Origin: Enterococcus viikkiensis
GTDB taxonomy: Bacteria > Bacillota > Bacilli > Lactobacillales > Enterococcaceae
Reading direction: 5' to 3'
Assembly: GCF_005405345.1 (NCBI RefSeq)
Contig: NZ_BJDW01000010.1
Coordinates: 1-64,000 of the forward strand
Length of the DNA stretch: 64,000 bases
Shown: positions 45,891 through 55,337 of the stretch, piece after piece
How the letters are laid out: each line of letters begins with the position of its first letter
Position numbering within the stretch: position 1 is the stretch's first letter
Position numbers and translations under genes: made by a program
Notes under the pieces: model-generated
What the model was told of the DNA's origin: nothing
What the model saw: the letters and a program-made list of their open reading frames with translations, nothing else
The model's database searches: none

Positions 45891-46904
45891 TCAGACTTCA
45901 ATGACCCAACCCTCAGGTGCCTCTACCGTACCAAATTGAATACCAACGAGTTCATCATATAATTTTTTTGTCATTGGGCCTATCTCTGTTTCGCTGTAAA
46001 ACACATGAAAGTCTTCGCCATTTTGAATACCGGCGATTGGAGCGATGATTGCCGCCGTCCCACAGGCTCCAGCCTCAGCAAATTTATCCAACTCATCTAA
46101 GCGAACATCTCCTTCGAGCGCTTCTAAACCAAAACGTTCCTGTGCCAAATAAAGCAAAGAATACTTTGTGATACTCGGTAAGATCGATGGTGACTTTGGT
46201 GTAATGAATTGATTATCATGAGTGATTCCGAAAAAATTTGCCGAGCCAACTTCTTCGATTTTTGTATGGGTCGCTGGATCTAAGTAAATACAATCAGAAA
46301 ATGAGCGATCGTGGGCAATCTGACCGGGTAATAAACTAGCTGCGTAATTTCCACCGACTTTTGCCGCCCCGGTTCCATAGGGCGCTGCACGGTCGTATTC
46401 AGAGACAACAAAATTGCTTGGTGTCAACCCGCCCTTAAAATAAGGACCGACAGGCATACAAAAAACACTAAAGATATACTCTGATGCAGGCATGATTCCA
46501 ATATTCGGTCCTACACCAATCAAATACGGTCGCAAATAAAGTGTCGCACCTGTCCCGAAAGGCGGAACGTATTCTTCATTGGCTTTGACGACTTGTTTAA
46601 CCGCATCGATAAACATTTCAGCTGGTACTTCAGGCATCTGCATTCGTGCCGCACTTTTATTTAAACGTTTCGCATTTTCATCAGGGCGAAAGAGATTGAT
46701 CTGCCCGTCTTCCCGACGATAGGCCTTTAATCCTTCGAAACATTCCTGTCCGTAATGGAGACAAGTCGATCCTTCATTAATGGTGATCGTATTCTCCTCT
46801 GTTAATACGCCATCATCCCATTGTCCATTTGTCCAATGAGAAATATAGCGGAATGGTGTCTTAATATAATCAAAACCTAATTCTTCCCATTTTATATTCA
46901 CCAT
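45891..46904 (-). CDS. ilvE: Branched-chain amino acid aminotransferase
   Basis: 337 residues, fold-type IV PLP enzyme of the longer BCAT group. It interconverts Leu, Ile and Val with their keto acids. The PLP lysine lies in GAAKVGGNYAAS, with LHYGQECFEGLKAY and YLDPATHTKIEEVGSANFF as further landmarks. Ribosome site AAAGGGATG. No other ilv/leu genes are nearby, suggesting a catabolic or supply role. Confidence 0.94.
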   Translation of the reverse strand: MVNIKWEELGFDYIKTPFRYISHWTNGQWDDGVLTEENTITINEGSTCLHYGQECFEGLKAYRREDGQINLFRPDENAKRLNKSAARMQMPEVPAEMFIDAVKQVVKANEEYVPPFGTGATLYLRPYLIGVGPNIGIMPASEYIFSVFCMPVGPYFKGGLTPSNFVVSEYDRAAPYGTGAAKVGGNYAASLLPGQIAHDRSFSDCIYLDPATHTKIEEVGSANFFGITHDNQFITPKSPSILPSITKYSLLYLAQERFGLEALEGDVRLDELDKFAEAGACGTAAIIAPIAGIQNGEDFHVFYSETEIGPMTKKLYDELVGIQFGTVEAPEGWVIEV

Positions 46905-46995
46905 TTTATCATCCCTTTCTTATTAAAGGCTAGTCTATCACTTTCTTCTTTCCTTGTCATGATTTTTTAGGTTTTTCTAAAATCATTTTCTTCGG

Positions 46996-47024
46996 TCGAC
47001 AGATTTCTAAAAGATTGTTACACT
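46996..47024 (+). promoter_or_regulatory. Promoter of mscS
   Basis: TCGACA at 46996-47001, a 17-nt spacer and TACACT at 47019-47024 with an extended TG. Confidence 0.6.
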
Positions 47025-47051
47025 TATTTTATTACTCATAAGGAGTGGCCT

Positions 47052-47966
47052 ATGTTTTTAAATACAGCTCAAACAATAGATTCCAGCAACACGAATGTCG
47101 TCGAACAAGCAACCCAACAGCTTAGCGTTTGGCAAAAGTATTGGCAGTCCGTTGATTGGGATCGTGTCTTTTCTATCGTTATCCAGAAGGGCCTCACTAT
47201 TATTGCAGTTTTAGTGTTGTTCTTTTTAATTCGTAAAGTCGGTAACTTTTTAATTAATCAATCCTTTGAACGCCAAAAGAAAAAAATGGCTGATAATGCG
47301 ACTCGAATCGAAACGCTCCATGCATTGGCAGCGAATATTTTTTCCTACACACTACTGTTCTTTTTCTTATACTCAATTCTAGATACGCTAGGTATCCCCG
47401 TTGGCTCACTATTAGCCGGAGCCGGAATTGCCGGAATCGCGATCGGCTTAGGTGCCCAAGGATTTACTAATGATATCATTACGGGTTTTTTTATTATTAT
47501 GGAGCAGCAAATTGATGTCGGTGACTACATCCGCTTAGTTGATCGGCAAATCGAAGGCACGGTAACTTCTGTAGGAATCCGAATGCTGCAAATGAAATCG
47601 ACTGACGGCACAGTTCACTTCGTTCCGAATCGTAATATCACAACGATCAGCAACCTTTCTCGTGCCCATATGCAAGTCAAGGTAGACGTCCGAATCCAAC
47701 CAGACGAAGGCTACGACCAAATCAGCCAATCAATTGCCGAGGCAAACCAAAAGTTAGCCGAACAATTTAAAGCGGAGATATTTGACGGTCCTGATCTTTT
47801 TGGCATGGTGGATTTAGGCAATGGTAATTATGCCATTCGAACCATCATGTATGTGACAAATGGGAAGCAATACAAATTACAGGAAGAGTTTTTGACAGCC
47901 TATGTAAAAACCCTTCATGAACAGGGCTTTACTATTCCAAACAATCCAATTTTAACTGGAAAATAG
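47052..47966 (+). CDS. mscS: Small-conductance mechanosensitive channel (MscS family)
   Basis: 304 residues. Three membrane segments (about 37-60, 92-115 and 120-150); the third is the glycine/alanine-rich pore helix GSLLAGAGIAGIAIGLGAQ. The MscS beta domain follows (FIIMEQQIDVGDYIRL, VPNRNITTISNLS). It releases solutes under hypo-osmotic shock. AAGGAGTG ribosome site. It is the YkuT/YggB type by length. Confidence 0.93.
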   Translation: MFLNTAQTIDSSNTNVVEQATQQLSVWQKYWQSVDWDRVFSIVIQKGLTIIAVLVLFFLIRKVGNFLINQSFERQKKKMADNATRIETLHALAANIFSYTLLFFFLYSILDTLGIPVGSLLAGAGIAGIAIGLGAQGFTNDIITGFFIIMEQQIDVGDYIRLVDRQIEGTVTSVGIRMLQMKSTDGTVHFVPNRNITTISNLSRAHMQVKVDVRIQPDEGYDQISQSIAEANQKLAEQFKAEIFDGPDLFGMVDLGNGNYAIRTIMYVTNGKQYKLQEEFLTAYVKTLHEQGFTIPNNPILTGK

Positions 47967-47967
47967 C

Positions 47968-48004
47968 AAAAGGCGACGTATGAAAAGTTCATACGTCGCC
48001 TTTT
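47968..48004. terminator. Bidirectional terminator between mscS and rpsN
   Basis: Perfect 17-bp arms with a 3-nt loop; A/T tails both sides. Confidence 0.92.
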
Positions 48005-48021
48005 TATTCTTTGATTAATTG

Positions 48022-48291
48022 TTACCAGCTAGCTTTTTTTACACCAGGAATATGTCCTTGATGAGCCAACTCACGGAATTTTATCCGGGACATTCCGAAT
48101 TTACGCATGTAGCCTCTTGGCCGGCCATCGATTTGATCGCGGTTTTTCAAACGATTAGGGTTTGAATCGCGAGGTAATTTTGCCAAACCTTCATAGTCAC
48201 CCGCGGCTTTTAACGCTAAACGTTGTTCTGCATACTGTTGGATCAGCGCTTGTTGTTTTTGCATTTTAACAATCTTTGATTTTTTTGCCAT
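48022..48291 (-). CDS. rpsN: 30S ribosomal protein S14, zinc-free (C-minus) form
   Basis: 89 residues. The zinc-binding CxxC pairs of the short S14Z form are absent, and the length matches the C-minus paralogue. [34 protein letters not shown] is the conserved C-terminus (quoted by its [14 protein letters not shown] start). In Bacillus the C-minus form is Zur-regulated and replaces S14Z when zinc is short; a Zur-like half-conserved palindrome is present here at 48332. It is alone, away from the main ribosomal operon. Confidence 0.93.
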   Translation of the reverse strand: MAKKSKIVKMQKQQALIQQYAEQRLALKAAGDYEGLAKLPRDSNPNRLKNRDQIDGRPRGYMRKFGMSRIKFRELAHQGHIPGVKKASW

Positions 48292-48331
48292 ATCATTGCT
48301 CCTTTTTATGGTATTCTTTAATCGAGCTTAA

Positions 48332-48346
48332 TCGTAATCATTTCAT
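48332..48346. promoter_or_regulatory. Candidate Zur box upstream of rpsN
   Basis: TCGTAATCATTTCAT compared with the Bacillus consensus TCGTAATNATTACGA: a perfect left half and a 3-4/7 right half. It lies just downstream of the rpsN -10. Confidence 0.5.
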
Positions 48347-48361
48347 TTTAAACACTTGATT

Positions 48362-48391
48362 AAAATAGCACACGGACTCTGCGTCTGTCAA
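48362..48391 (-). promoter_or_regulatory. Promoter of rpsN
   Basis: Perfect TTGACA at 48391-48386, an 18-nt spacer and extended TGCTATTTT with the hexamer at 48367-48362. Confidence 0.7.
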
Positions 48392-48460
48392 TTCTTCTGT
48401 ATCGAAAAGAAGCAACTGGACCTGTTAAAACTAAAAAAAAAAGACCCTTTCCAGGATCTT

Positions 48461-48952
48461 TTATTTTGGTGAATGGGTATGCAGTAAAACCTTAGTAGGT
48501 GCCTGACTTTTTCTACCTAGAGCATGAAAAGTATAATTCACTGCTTTTAAAATTTCTCGTCGGGTCACAATCCCTTGAAAAACACCGGTCTTGTCAATCA
48601 CTGGTAAAAACGCAGAATCCACAACGAGATGCAAGACATCTTCCAAGTCGGCATCTTCACGCATAACAGCGACATCGGTTTTCATCACATCAGCTACACT
48701 GTATTCACTTAAAGTGGATGTATCAATACCATCGATGCCCATCATTTTTTTTACAATATCATTCAAGCTCAATAAGCCAACAAAATGATCTTCTCTATCC
48801 AACACGGGAATTGTTGAATAGCCCGCTTGGGATAAAAGCAAGAGCGCATGTTCAAGCGGATGTTCTTTCATCACGGTCGCAACGTTCTCTCCTGGGATCA
48901 TCATGGTTTCTTTATGGTCTTTCATCAATTGTTCAACTGTGGGACTAATCAT
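48461..48952 (-). CDS. cbpB: CBS-domain protein (CbpB/YkuL-like)
   Basis: 163 residues made of two CBS motifs (about 22-80 and 85-145): YSTIPVLDREDHFVGLLSLNDI and FLPVIDKTGVFQGIVTRREIL are their cores. Stand-alone CBS proteins of this size (CbpB/DarB) bind c-di-AMP and regulate the stringent-response enzyme Rel in Listeria and Bacillus. That function is inferred by resemblance. Ribosome site GGAGG. A weak terminator follows at about 48434-48460. Confidence 0.78.
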   Translation of the reverse strand: MISPTVEQLMKDHKETMMIPGENVATVMKEHPLEHALLLLSQAGYSTIPVLDREDHFVGLLSLNDIVKKMMGIDGIDTSTLSEYSVADVMKTDVAVMREDADLEDVLHLVVDSAFLPVIDKTGVFQGIVTRREILKAVNYTFHALGRKSQAPTKVLLHTHSPK

Positions 48953-49044
48953 ATGGCGCCTCCGTTCTCATTTACTCAATTTCATTTTACCTTACCTAAA
49001 AAAGGAAAGCGTTATTTTTGTAAATATTAAATAAAAATTACAAA

Positions 49045-49557
49045 CTATCTAGAAAAATCCGCAGCCAGTTCCTCAATGACTTGATGGGCGCGGTTATAAA
49101 ATTGAATATGGTACCCAGCCTCTTCACTGTCGATGATTGCATAGCTAGGAATTTGTACTGGTCCTCGTGGCTGAGAAATACTGCCGGGATTCACAAACAG
49201 CCGTTTTTTATCCATTTCTGCAACGGCTTGATGAATGTGTCCGAATAATGCAATGTTCGCGCCCGCTTCTTGTGCTTGCAAGGATAACGTCGTCAAACCA
49301 AACCGCACATTTGACCGATGTCCATGCGTCACGTAGATCACATCTTGTCCAATAGTTACAACTTGTTCCATTTTGTATTCCGGGTCATAATCACAATTTC
49401 CGCTGACAACTGTAAAGTGTTCCCACAGCTCATCACTAGCTTTCAGTTCTGAATCTCCACAATGAAACATATGATCCACTGTTCCGACATATCGATTAAC
49501 GATCTCTACCAAAATATTACGATCACCGTGATTGTCACTAACGACTAAATATTTCAT
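49045..49557 (-). CDS. YfcE/MJ0936-type metallophosphoesterase
   Basis: 170 residues, calcineurin-like fold. Metal ligands are seen in SDNHGD (about 7-12), HCGDSE, SGNCDY, THGH and FGHIHQ. Family members hydrolyse phosphodiesters; the substrate is unknown. ATGA overlap with the rph-rdgB stop shows coupling. Bacillus has the same order racE-rph-ysnA-ysnB, so this is the YsnB equivalent. Confidence 0.9.
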   Translation of the reverse strand: MKYLVVSDNHGDRNILVEIVNRYVGTVDHMFHCGDSELKASDELWEHFTVVSGNCDYDPEYKMEQVVTIGQDVIYVTHGHRSNVRFGLTTLSLQAQEAGANIALFGHIHQAVAEMDKKRLFVNPGSISQPRGPVQIPSYAIIDSEEAGYHIQFYNRAHQVIEELAADFSR

Positions 49558-50894
49558 TCATTTTCCTCCAACCAGTTCTTCCAAACTTTTTCTAGCTTTC
49601 TCACAGCCATTCCTCGATGACTAAGCTGATTCTTTTCTTCCCCTGTCAATTCAGCAGAGGTTTTATTTAATTCCGGCACGATAAATAATGGATCATAGCC
49701 AAAGCCGTTATCCCCTCGAGGAATGCGGCCAATTCGACCATTCCAATCCGCCTCAACTACCAAGCTTTCTTTTTGTGGTGCCGCAAAAACTAAGGTGCAA
49801 TGAAAATGCGCGGTTCGCTGCTCGTCTGGCACATCGGTCAATTCATGCAACAGCTTCGCGTTATTTGCAGCATCACTTTTCCGTTCACCTGCAAAGCGGG
49901 CAGAAAAGATGCCGGGCATACCATTTAAGGCGTCAACAGCTAGACCCGAATCATCGGCTAAGACTGGCTGTTGAATCAGCTGAGCGATCGTTTCGGCTTT
50001 TAAGCGGGCGTTTTCTTCAAAGGTCTTACCGGTTTCCTCGACGTCTGGCAGCTCTGGATAATCCAATAACGTTTTGACTTGATACCCATCTTTAGCAAAT
50101 ATCGCGGCGAATTCTTTCGCTTTTCCTGGATTTCTCGTAGCGATCACGATGGTTCTATCTTCAGTAGACTCTACCGCTTCATAGAGCGCCGTTTTTTGTT
50201 CAGCAATTAATTCTTCAATTGCTGTTTTACCGTGTAAAATCAACGCATTCAATTCGGTATCATCAAAGGTCGCTTCTTCCCCTGTTCCCTGAATCTCAAC
50301 AAAGCGGCCTGATTCAGTCATGACTAGATTCATATCCACCGCAGCAGCAGAATCCTCTTGATAATCCAAGTCAGTCACTACAGTCCCGTCAGGTAAAATA
50401 CCAACGCTGATAGCTGCTAAATGTTCCTTAATTGGATCTTCCGTTAACTCTCCACTGGCTAATAATTTATTGATCGCTATGCGCAAAGCAACAAATCCAC
50501 CGGTAATACTCGCTGTTCGTGTACCACCGTCTGCTTGGATCACATCACAATCCACAATAATGCTTCGTTCACCTAATTTTTCTAAATCAATGACTGCTCG
50601 TAAGGAACGACCGATCAAACGTTGGATTTCCATCGTACGACCGCTTAATTTTCCCTTCGCACTCTCTCGGCGGTTACGAGTATTTGTTGCCCGTGGCAAC
50701 ATGCTGTATTCTGCGGTGACCCAGCCTGTCTCACTACCACGTAGAAACGGCGGCACGGAGTCTTCCAAAGTCGCCGAACAAATCACCTTCGTGTCACCAA
50801 AAGCGATCACTACGGAACCTTCAGGGTGCTTAAACACGTTTGTCTCAATTGTTATTGATCTTAATTGTTGGACACTTCTTCCATCATGACGCAA
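49554..50894 (-). CDS. Fused RNase PH / dITP-XTP pyrophosphatase
   Basis: 446 residues. The N-terminal RNase PH (about 1-245) has the [14 protein letters not shown] start, [23 protein letters not shown] and [14 protein letters not shown] (given by key parts) and trims tRNA 3' ends phosphorolytically. The C-terminal RdgB/Ham1 domain (about 250-446) has [11 protein letters not shown] and [12 protein letters not shown] and removes dITP/XTP. In Bacillus these are separate adjacent genes. The start is TTG 50894 after AGGAGG. Sits between murI and the phosphodiesterase. Confidence 0.92.
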   Translation of the reverse strand: MRHDGRSVQQLRSITIETNVFKHPEGSVVIAFGDTKVICSATLEDSVPPFLRGSETGWVTAEYSMLPRATNTRNRRESAKGKLSGRTMEIQRLIGRSLRAVIDLEKLGERSIIVDCDVIQADGGTRTASITGGFVALRIAINKLLASGELTEDPIKEHLAAISVGILPDGTVVTDLDYQEDSAAAVDMNLVMTESGRFVEIQGTGEEATFDDTELNALILHGKTAIEELIAEQKTALYEAVESTEDRTIVIATRNPGKAKEFAAIFAKDGYQVKTLLDYPELPDVEETGKTFEENARLKAETIAQLIQQPVLADDSGLAVDALNGMPGIFSARFAGERKSDAANNAKLLHELTDVPDEQRTAHFHCTLVFAAPQKESLVVEADWNGRIGRIPRGDNGFGYDPLFIVPELNKTSAELTGEEKNQLSHRGMAVRKLEKVWKNWLEENE

Positions 50895-50938
50895 ATTATT
50901 TTCCTCCTAATTCTTATAAGAAAGACTGCATAAATCAC

Positions 50939-51748
50939 TTATTCTCCTAAATTGATATGGGAAACATCTAGATTTTCAATTTGCAGCCATTCATGGGCGA
51001 TATCTTTAAACATTTTAGGCGATCCTGTTGTATAAAAAGTCCGCGCTTTTTGATTTGTTTGTTCATAATTATTCAAATTAAAATAATCTAGTAAGGTGCT
51101 GACATCGTTAACCGTTTCCGCACCAGAATCAATCAAGGTTATTTGCTGTCCCATTACGTTTTGAATGATTGGACGCAGCAACGGATAATGGGTACAGCCT
51201 AAAATCAACGTATCCAAATTCTCTAATTTTAAAGGTTTTAATGTTTCAGAAACAATTTTCTTCGCGACGGAGCTTTCGAATTGATTACTTTCGACAACGG
51301 GAACAAATTTGGGACAAGCTAAACTACTCACATATGTCTCAGGCGCTTTTTCCTGTAGTTCATTTTTGTAAGAGTCACTTTTGACCGTTCCTAAAGTGCC
51401 GATCACGCCGACACGGCTGTATTTGCTTGCTTTTAATGCCGCACGAGCACCAGGCTGGATTACACCAATTACTGGAATATCCACACTCTTTTTGATTTCT
51501 TCCAATGCCACTGCTGTTGCGGTATTACAAGCAATCACTAACATTTTAATATTTTTCTTCAATAAAAAACGAGTCATTTGCCAAGTAAACTCAATGACTT
51601 GTTTTGGGGGTCTGGGGCCATAAGGACAGCGTGCCGTATCCCCAACGTATAAAATTTCTTCATTTGGTAATTGACGCATCGCTTCTTTTACAACCGTCAA
51701 ACCGCCAACACCAGAATCTATAAATCCAATTGGTCTTTCGTTAGACAA
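50939..51748 (-). CDS. murI: Glutamate racemase
   Basis: 269 residues. It supplies D-glutamate for peptidoglycan. Catalytic cysteines are in [10 protein letters not shown] and [18 protein letters not shown] and YPYGPR-like [11 protein letters not shown] motifs are present. I chose TTG 51748 ([11 protein letters not shown]), with AGGGTGAG upstream and matching the family N-terminus; a GTG 9 nt earlier overlaps that site. First gene of the murI-rph/rdgB-phosphoesterase unit. Confidence 0.94.
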   Translation of the reverse strand: MSNERPIGFIDSGVGGLTVVKEAMRQLPNEEILYVGDTARCPYGPRPPKQVIEFTWQMTRFLLKKNIKMLVIACNTATAVALEEIKKSVDIPVIGVIQPGARAALKASKYSRVGVIGTLGTVKSDSYKNELQEKAPETYVSSLACPKFVPVVESNQFESSVAKKIVSETLKPLKLENLDTLILGCTHYPLLRPIIQNVMGQQITLIDSGAETVNDVSTLLDYFNLNNYEQTNQKARTFYTTGSPKMFKDIAHEWLQIENLDVSHINLGE

Positions 51749-51844
51749 TGCACTCACCCTATCTACTTCAAAGTATCACCTTATTCTCCACTTTTTAGCA
51801 AAATATTTCAAGCCCTAGAATCTCGTCACGAAAAAGCGTTTCCT

Positions 51845-51873
51845 TTTGCAGCTAAATCAAATGGTGCTACACT
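51845..51873 (+). promoter_or_regulatory. Promoter of the small acidic repeat gene
   Basis: TTTGCA at 51845-51850, a 17-nt spacer and TACACT at 51868-51873 with extended TG. Confidence 0.6.
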
Positions 51874-51896
51874 TAAATTGAGAGAGGTGGATGAAA

Positions 51897-52142
51897 ATGG
51901 ATAAGAATGAACGAACCGAAAATTTAGCCGAAAATCTAGGAAAAGTTTCAGCCGGTATACGTAATGAAGACCCCGCAGTCAAAAACACAGAACACGAAAC
52001 AGAAATAAAGAAAGACAAAGACAACGATAAAGAAGAACCTAGCATGCTAGAAAAACTAGGTAAAACACAAGCCGGTGCAGTCTATGAAGATCCAGCGATG
52101 AAAGAAACCGAGGAACAAACTGAAAAAGAAAAAGAAGAATAA
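51897..52142 (+). CDS. Small acidic protein with internal duplication
   Basis: 81 residues, nearly all charged or polar, likely disordered, no membrane segment. Two ~25-residue repeats are visible: LGKVSAGIRNEDPAVKNTE and LGKTQAGAVYEDPAMKETE (consensus LGKxxAGxxxEDPAxKxTE), separated by a Lys/Asp-rich linker. AGAGGTGG precedes ATG 51897. It lies alone between murI (divergent) and the ABC operon. I recognise no family; a stress protein is a guess. Confidence 0.7.
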   Translation: MDKNERTENLAENLGKVSAGIRNEDPAVKNTEHETEIKKDKDNDKEEPSMLEKLGKTQAGAVYEDPAMKETEEQTEKEKEE

Positions 52143-52177
52143 AAAAAACGGCCCTTCCTATGGAAAGGCCGTTTTTT
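52142..52177. terminator. Bidirectional terminator before the ABC operon end
   Basis: AAAACGGCC/GGCCGTTTT stem, inner TTCC/GGAA pairs, T7 on the plus side and T8 on the minus side. Confidence 0.9.
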
Positions 52178-52833
52178 TAATAATTATATTTGCTGGACTC
52201 TAAAACACTTGATAAAAGTGACAGCATATAACAAACCACAAAATACATTGCTGTCATAGCAATAAACATTGGGATTACATAATTAGTATTTTGTCCGTAA
52301 ACAATTTTGGCGTTGTGCATCAGCTCTGGCAAGGAGATGATTACTGCCAATGACGTGTCCTTAATCAACGAGATTAGCTGGCTCAAAATTGCCGGCAGCA
52401 TTGATTTAAAGGCTTGGGGCATGATGATCAACGTTAAGGTCTGAACATACGTTAACCCAGAAGACATTCCCGCTTCTGTTTGTCCACTAGGCACAGCGTT
52501 CAATCCCGCTCGGAAGATCTCTGACAGCATTGCTGATTCAAAAATTGTTAGGGCAGCTACTGCAGCCCAAAAGATATTTAGCTTGATTCCAATCTGAGGC
52601 AATGCAAAATAAGTAAAGAAAATAATTAACAGTAGCGGCAGGTTTCGAATGATATCAACAATTAATCCAACAATTTTTGATAAGACTGGAATACCACTAT
52701 AACGGACCGTTCCCGCAATCCCACCGAGAATCATACTAAAAATAATCGAAACCACAGAGACTTGAATCGTCACCCACAGCCCATCTAAAAGGAATCGCAT
52801 ATTAATCCATGAAAAAGCTCCACTCATATCCAC
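52177..52833 (-). CDS. Amino acid ABC transporter permease 2
   Basis: 218 residues, five predicted membrane segments. The EAA-loop is visible as FRAGLNAVPSGQTEAGMSSGLTYVQT (core GQTEAGMSSGL). Polar amino acid permease, HisM/GluD type. It pairs with the other permease in one operon: ATPase, binding protein, permease 1, permease 2. The order and the two-permease form match gluABCD of Gram-positives. Confidence 0.88.
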   Translation of the reverse strand: MDMSGAFSWINMRFLLDGLWVTIQVSVVSIIFSMILGGIAGTVRYSGIPVLSKIVGLIVDIIRNLPLLLIIFFTYFALPQIGIKLNIFWAAVAALTIFESAMLSEIFRAGLNAVPSGQTEAGMSSGLTYVQTLTLIIMPQAFKSMLPAILSQLISLIKDTSLAVIISLPELMHNAKIVYGQNTNYVIPMFIAMTAMYFVVCYMLSLLSSVLESSKYNY

Positions 52834-52848
52834 TTCATCCCTTCCTTT

Positions 52849-53493
52849 CTAGGCCTTCGACCAGCGCTTATCCAAAAAGTTCATTAGATAAGACAATGGT
52901 AGCGTTAAAACTAAATAGAACAATCCAACAATAATATACGTGTCAAATGTGTTAAAAGTATTGCTGGCGATCAGGTCTCCTTGGTACATCAAGTCTAACC
53001 CAGCAACCATCGCTAAGATTGAAGAGTTTTTGATCAAATTGATAAACTGATTCCCTAACGGCGGAATCACAATTTTAAACGCCTGCGGTAAGACAATATA
53101 GCGCATCGTCTCGGCATAAGAAAAACCTGCAGACAATCCCGCCTCTGTTTGACCTTTTGGTACCGTCTGGATTCCCGAACGAACAGTCTCTGCGATAAAA
53201 GCGGAAGTATAGATCGTCAAGCCAATCGTCCCTGCTTGGAAACCGTCAAAGCTGTAAAAATACATAGGTGCGACGACATAAAAGAACATGACGATGATCA
53301 ACAATGGAATATTTCGGAAGAATGCAACATAGGACTTTGCCAATCGTCGAATGATTCCATTGTGAGACAGCTGTAAAATAGCCATCAAAGTCCCAATAAT
53401 CAAGCTGAAAACAAGCGCCAATAAACTAGCGTATAACGTGTATTTAAAGCCGTTGAAAAAGTCAGCCGAGTACGTTTGAAATAAATTCGCCAT
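52849..53493 (-). CDS. Amino acid ABC transporter permease 1
   Basis: 214 residues, five membrane segments, with the GQTEAGLSAGFSYAET coupling loop. Start ATG 53493 overlaps the stop of the binding-protein gene in TAATG, with a GGGGG-containing ribosome site. A longer frame extends into that gene and is excluded. It acts with the second permease as a heterodimer. Confidence 0.88.
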   Translation of the reverse strand: MANLFQTYSADFFNGFKYTLYASLLALVFSLIIGTLMAILQLSHNGIIRRLAKSYVAFFRNIPLLIIVMFFYVVAPMYFYSFDGFQAGTIGLTIYTSAFIAETVRSGIQTVPKGQTEAGLSAGFSYAETMRYIVLPQAFKIVIPPLGNQFINLIKNSSILAMVAGLDLMYQGDLIASNTFNTFDTYIIVGLFYLVLTLPLSYLMNFLDKRWSKA

Positions 53494-54326
53494 TAAAATT
53501 GCGCCCCCTTTTCCGCACGACCTTCTGCATCTTTCGGAAACCATTTTTCAAAAATTTGATTATACGTTCCATTGTCGTGCATCTTGTGTAAAGCTCTATT
53601 AACTTCTTTTAAGAACGCATCTTGGCCTTTGTTGATGGCGATTCCATACGGTTCATTCGTAAACGTTCCACCAGTCAATTGATAATCGTCATTTTCTGAA
53701 GCCATCCCTAAAAGGATCGCGTTATCGGTGGTCATCGCTTGACCTTGTCCCGATTGTAAAGCAGTAAACGCTTCGGCATAATTTTCCAGTTCCAAAATTT
53801 TTGCGTCAGGCGCATGCTTCCGGATGTTAATTGTTGAAGTTGAACCTTTAACCGCTAACACTGTATCTTCACTGGTCAGATCCTTGATATTTTTAATATG
53901 GCTGTCCTTTTTAACCAATAAAGACTGTCCCGCATCAAAGTAAATATCAGAGAAATCAACTTGTTTTTTGCGATCCTCCGTGATTGTCATCGTCGCGATA
54001 ATGGCATCGATATTTCCATTTTTTAATAAAGGAATCCGGGTCTTCGAAGTCACTTCGACAAATTCTGCTTGGCCATCCTTGCCTAAAATTTCTTTCGTGA
54101 TAGCTTTAGCAATGTCAATATCAAACCCTTCAACTTTACGGGTCTTAATGTCCATCATGCCGAAAAGGCGGGTATCATATTTCACGCCCCAAGTAATCAC
54201 GGGTTCTTCTTTGATTCGTGTCGCAATATTTTCATTGGCGACACTCTCTCCCTTACATCCTGACAATACAGCCGCGACAAGTAGTGAAAGGAATAGAAAG
54301 GAGACGATTTTTTTTATTTTTAACAT
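53493..54326 (-). CDS. Glutamine/glutamate-binding lipoprotein
   Basis: 277 residues. Signal peptide with lipobox VLSGC (Cys24). Type II periplasmic-binding fold: WGVKYDTRLFGMMDIKTRKVEGFDIDIAKAI at the N-terminus (core GFDIDIAKAI), and MTITEDRKKQVDFSDIY, a typical amino-acid-binding signature. Substrate probably glutamate or glutamine; not fixed by sequence. Prolipoprotein processing by LspA is expected. Confidence 0.9.
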   Translation of the reverse strand: MLKIKKIVSFLFLSLLVAAVLSGCKGESVANENIATRIKEEPVITWGVKYDTRLFGMMDIKTRKVEGFDIDIAKAITKEILGKDGQAEFVEVTSKTRIPLLKNGNIDAIIATMTITEDRKKQVDFSDIYFDAGQSLLVKKDSHIKNIKDLTSEDTVLAVKGSTSTINIRKHAPDAKILELENYAEAFTALQSGQGQAMTTDNAILLGMASENDDYQLTGGTFTNEPYGIAINKGQDAFLKEVNRALHKMHDNGTYNQIFEKWFPKDAEGRAEKGAQF

Positions 54327-54337
54327 AAAGCCGCCTC

Positions 54338-55075
54338 CTAATGATTGATTACTTTGCTTACAAACTGTTGCGCCCGCTCGTCTTGCGGCTTGTCAAAGAA
54401 GCCTTTAACATCTCTAGTATCTTCTAAAACTTCCCCTTCCGCCATAAAAATAATGCGGTCCGCCACTTCTTTAGCGAACCCCATTTCATGGGTCACGACG
54501 ATCATGGACATACCATCTCTGGCAATTTTTTTCATGACGTTCAGTACATCACCGATCATTTCTGGATCGAGAGCTGAGGTCGGCTCATCAAAAAGCAGCA
54601 AATCGGGATTCATCGCTAAGCCACGAGCGATGGCGATTCGTTGCTGCTGTCCACCGGATAACATGGAGGGATAAGAGTCCTTCTTATCTAACATATCTAC
54701 TCGGTCTAACAATTTTTCAGCTACTTTAGTAGCTTCTTGAGACGATTGTTTCAAAACTTTGATTGGAGCCAACGTAATATTTTCTAACGCGGTTTTATTA
54801 GGATATAAATTAAAATGCTGAAAGACCATTCCGATATTTTTCCGAATTTCTTTTAGCTTGACTTCTTTACTATGTAAATTCTTCTCATTCACTAGTAGTT
54901 CGCCAGAAGTGATGTCTTCAAGCCCGTTAATACAGCGTAGCATGGTGCTTTTTCCAGAACCAGATGGCCCAATCACTACAACGACTTCCCCTTTTTCAAA
55001 GGTTAAATTAATATTTTTCAAGGCATGAAACTTTCCGTAATACTTTTCTACATGCTTAAATTCAACCATTGGCAT
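54338..55075 (-). CDS. Amino acid ABC transporter ATPase
   Basis: 245 residues. Walker A GPSGSGKST, Q-loop VFQHFNLYPN, signature LSGGQQQR, Walker B LLLFDEPTSALD and the switch His in VVTHEMGFA. It powers the two permeases downstream. ATG 55075 with GGGGTGG upstream. First gene of the operon, promoter at 55132-55161. Confidence 0.94.
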   Translation of the reverse strand: MPMVEFKHVEKYYGKFHALKNINLTFEKGEVVVVIGPSGSGKSTMLRCINGLEDITSGELLVNEKNLHSKEVKLKEIRKNIGMVFQHFNLYPNKTALENITLAPIKVLKQSSQEATKVAEKLLDRVDMLDKKDSYPSMLSGGQQQRIAIARGLAMNPDLLLFDEPTSALDPEMIGDVLNVMKKIARDGMSMIVVTHEMGFAKEVADRIIFMAEGEVLEDTRDVKGFFDKPQDERAQQFVSKVINH

Positions 55076-55131
55076 GTCTAACCACCCCTATTCCATTCTT
55101 ATAATTTTCTAATTTTCGCAAGATAAGTCTC

Positions 55132-55161
55132 ATTATAAGCTAAGTTTTTTTAATTTGTAAA
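55132..55161 (-). promoter_or_regulatory. Promoter of the amino-acid ABC operon
   Basis: TTTACA at 55161-55156, an 18-nt spacer and TATAAT at 55137-55132. Confidence 0.75.
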
Positions 55162-55337
55162 GAAAAAAACTCAACGTTGAAAAAAAATATTCCAGCTCTT
55201 AGCATGTTTATGTGATATTTTTTGACATGTGGTCTTTATCTGATTTGAAGGAATACTTTATAAGAGTTGTCATGAGAAGAAAAAAAAGGTAGTATTTGAA
55301 GAGACTATTGAAAGAAATTTTACGAAAAGGTGAGTTA

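Noticed and set aside
55076-55337. T-box leader for trpS
   Set aside because: No GGTGG-type core and no terminator/antiterminator pair seen on the plus strand.
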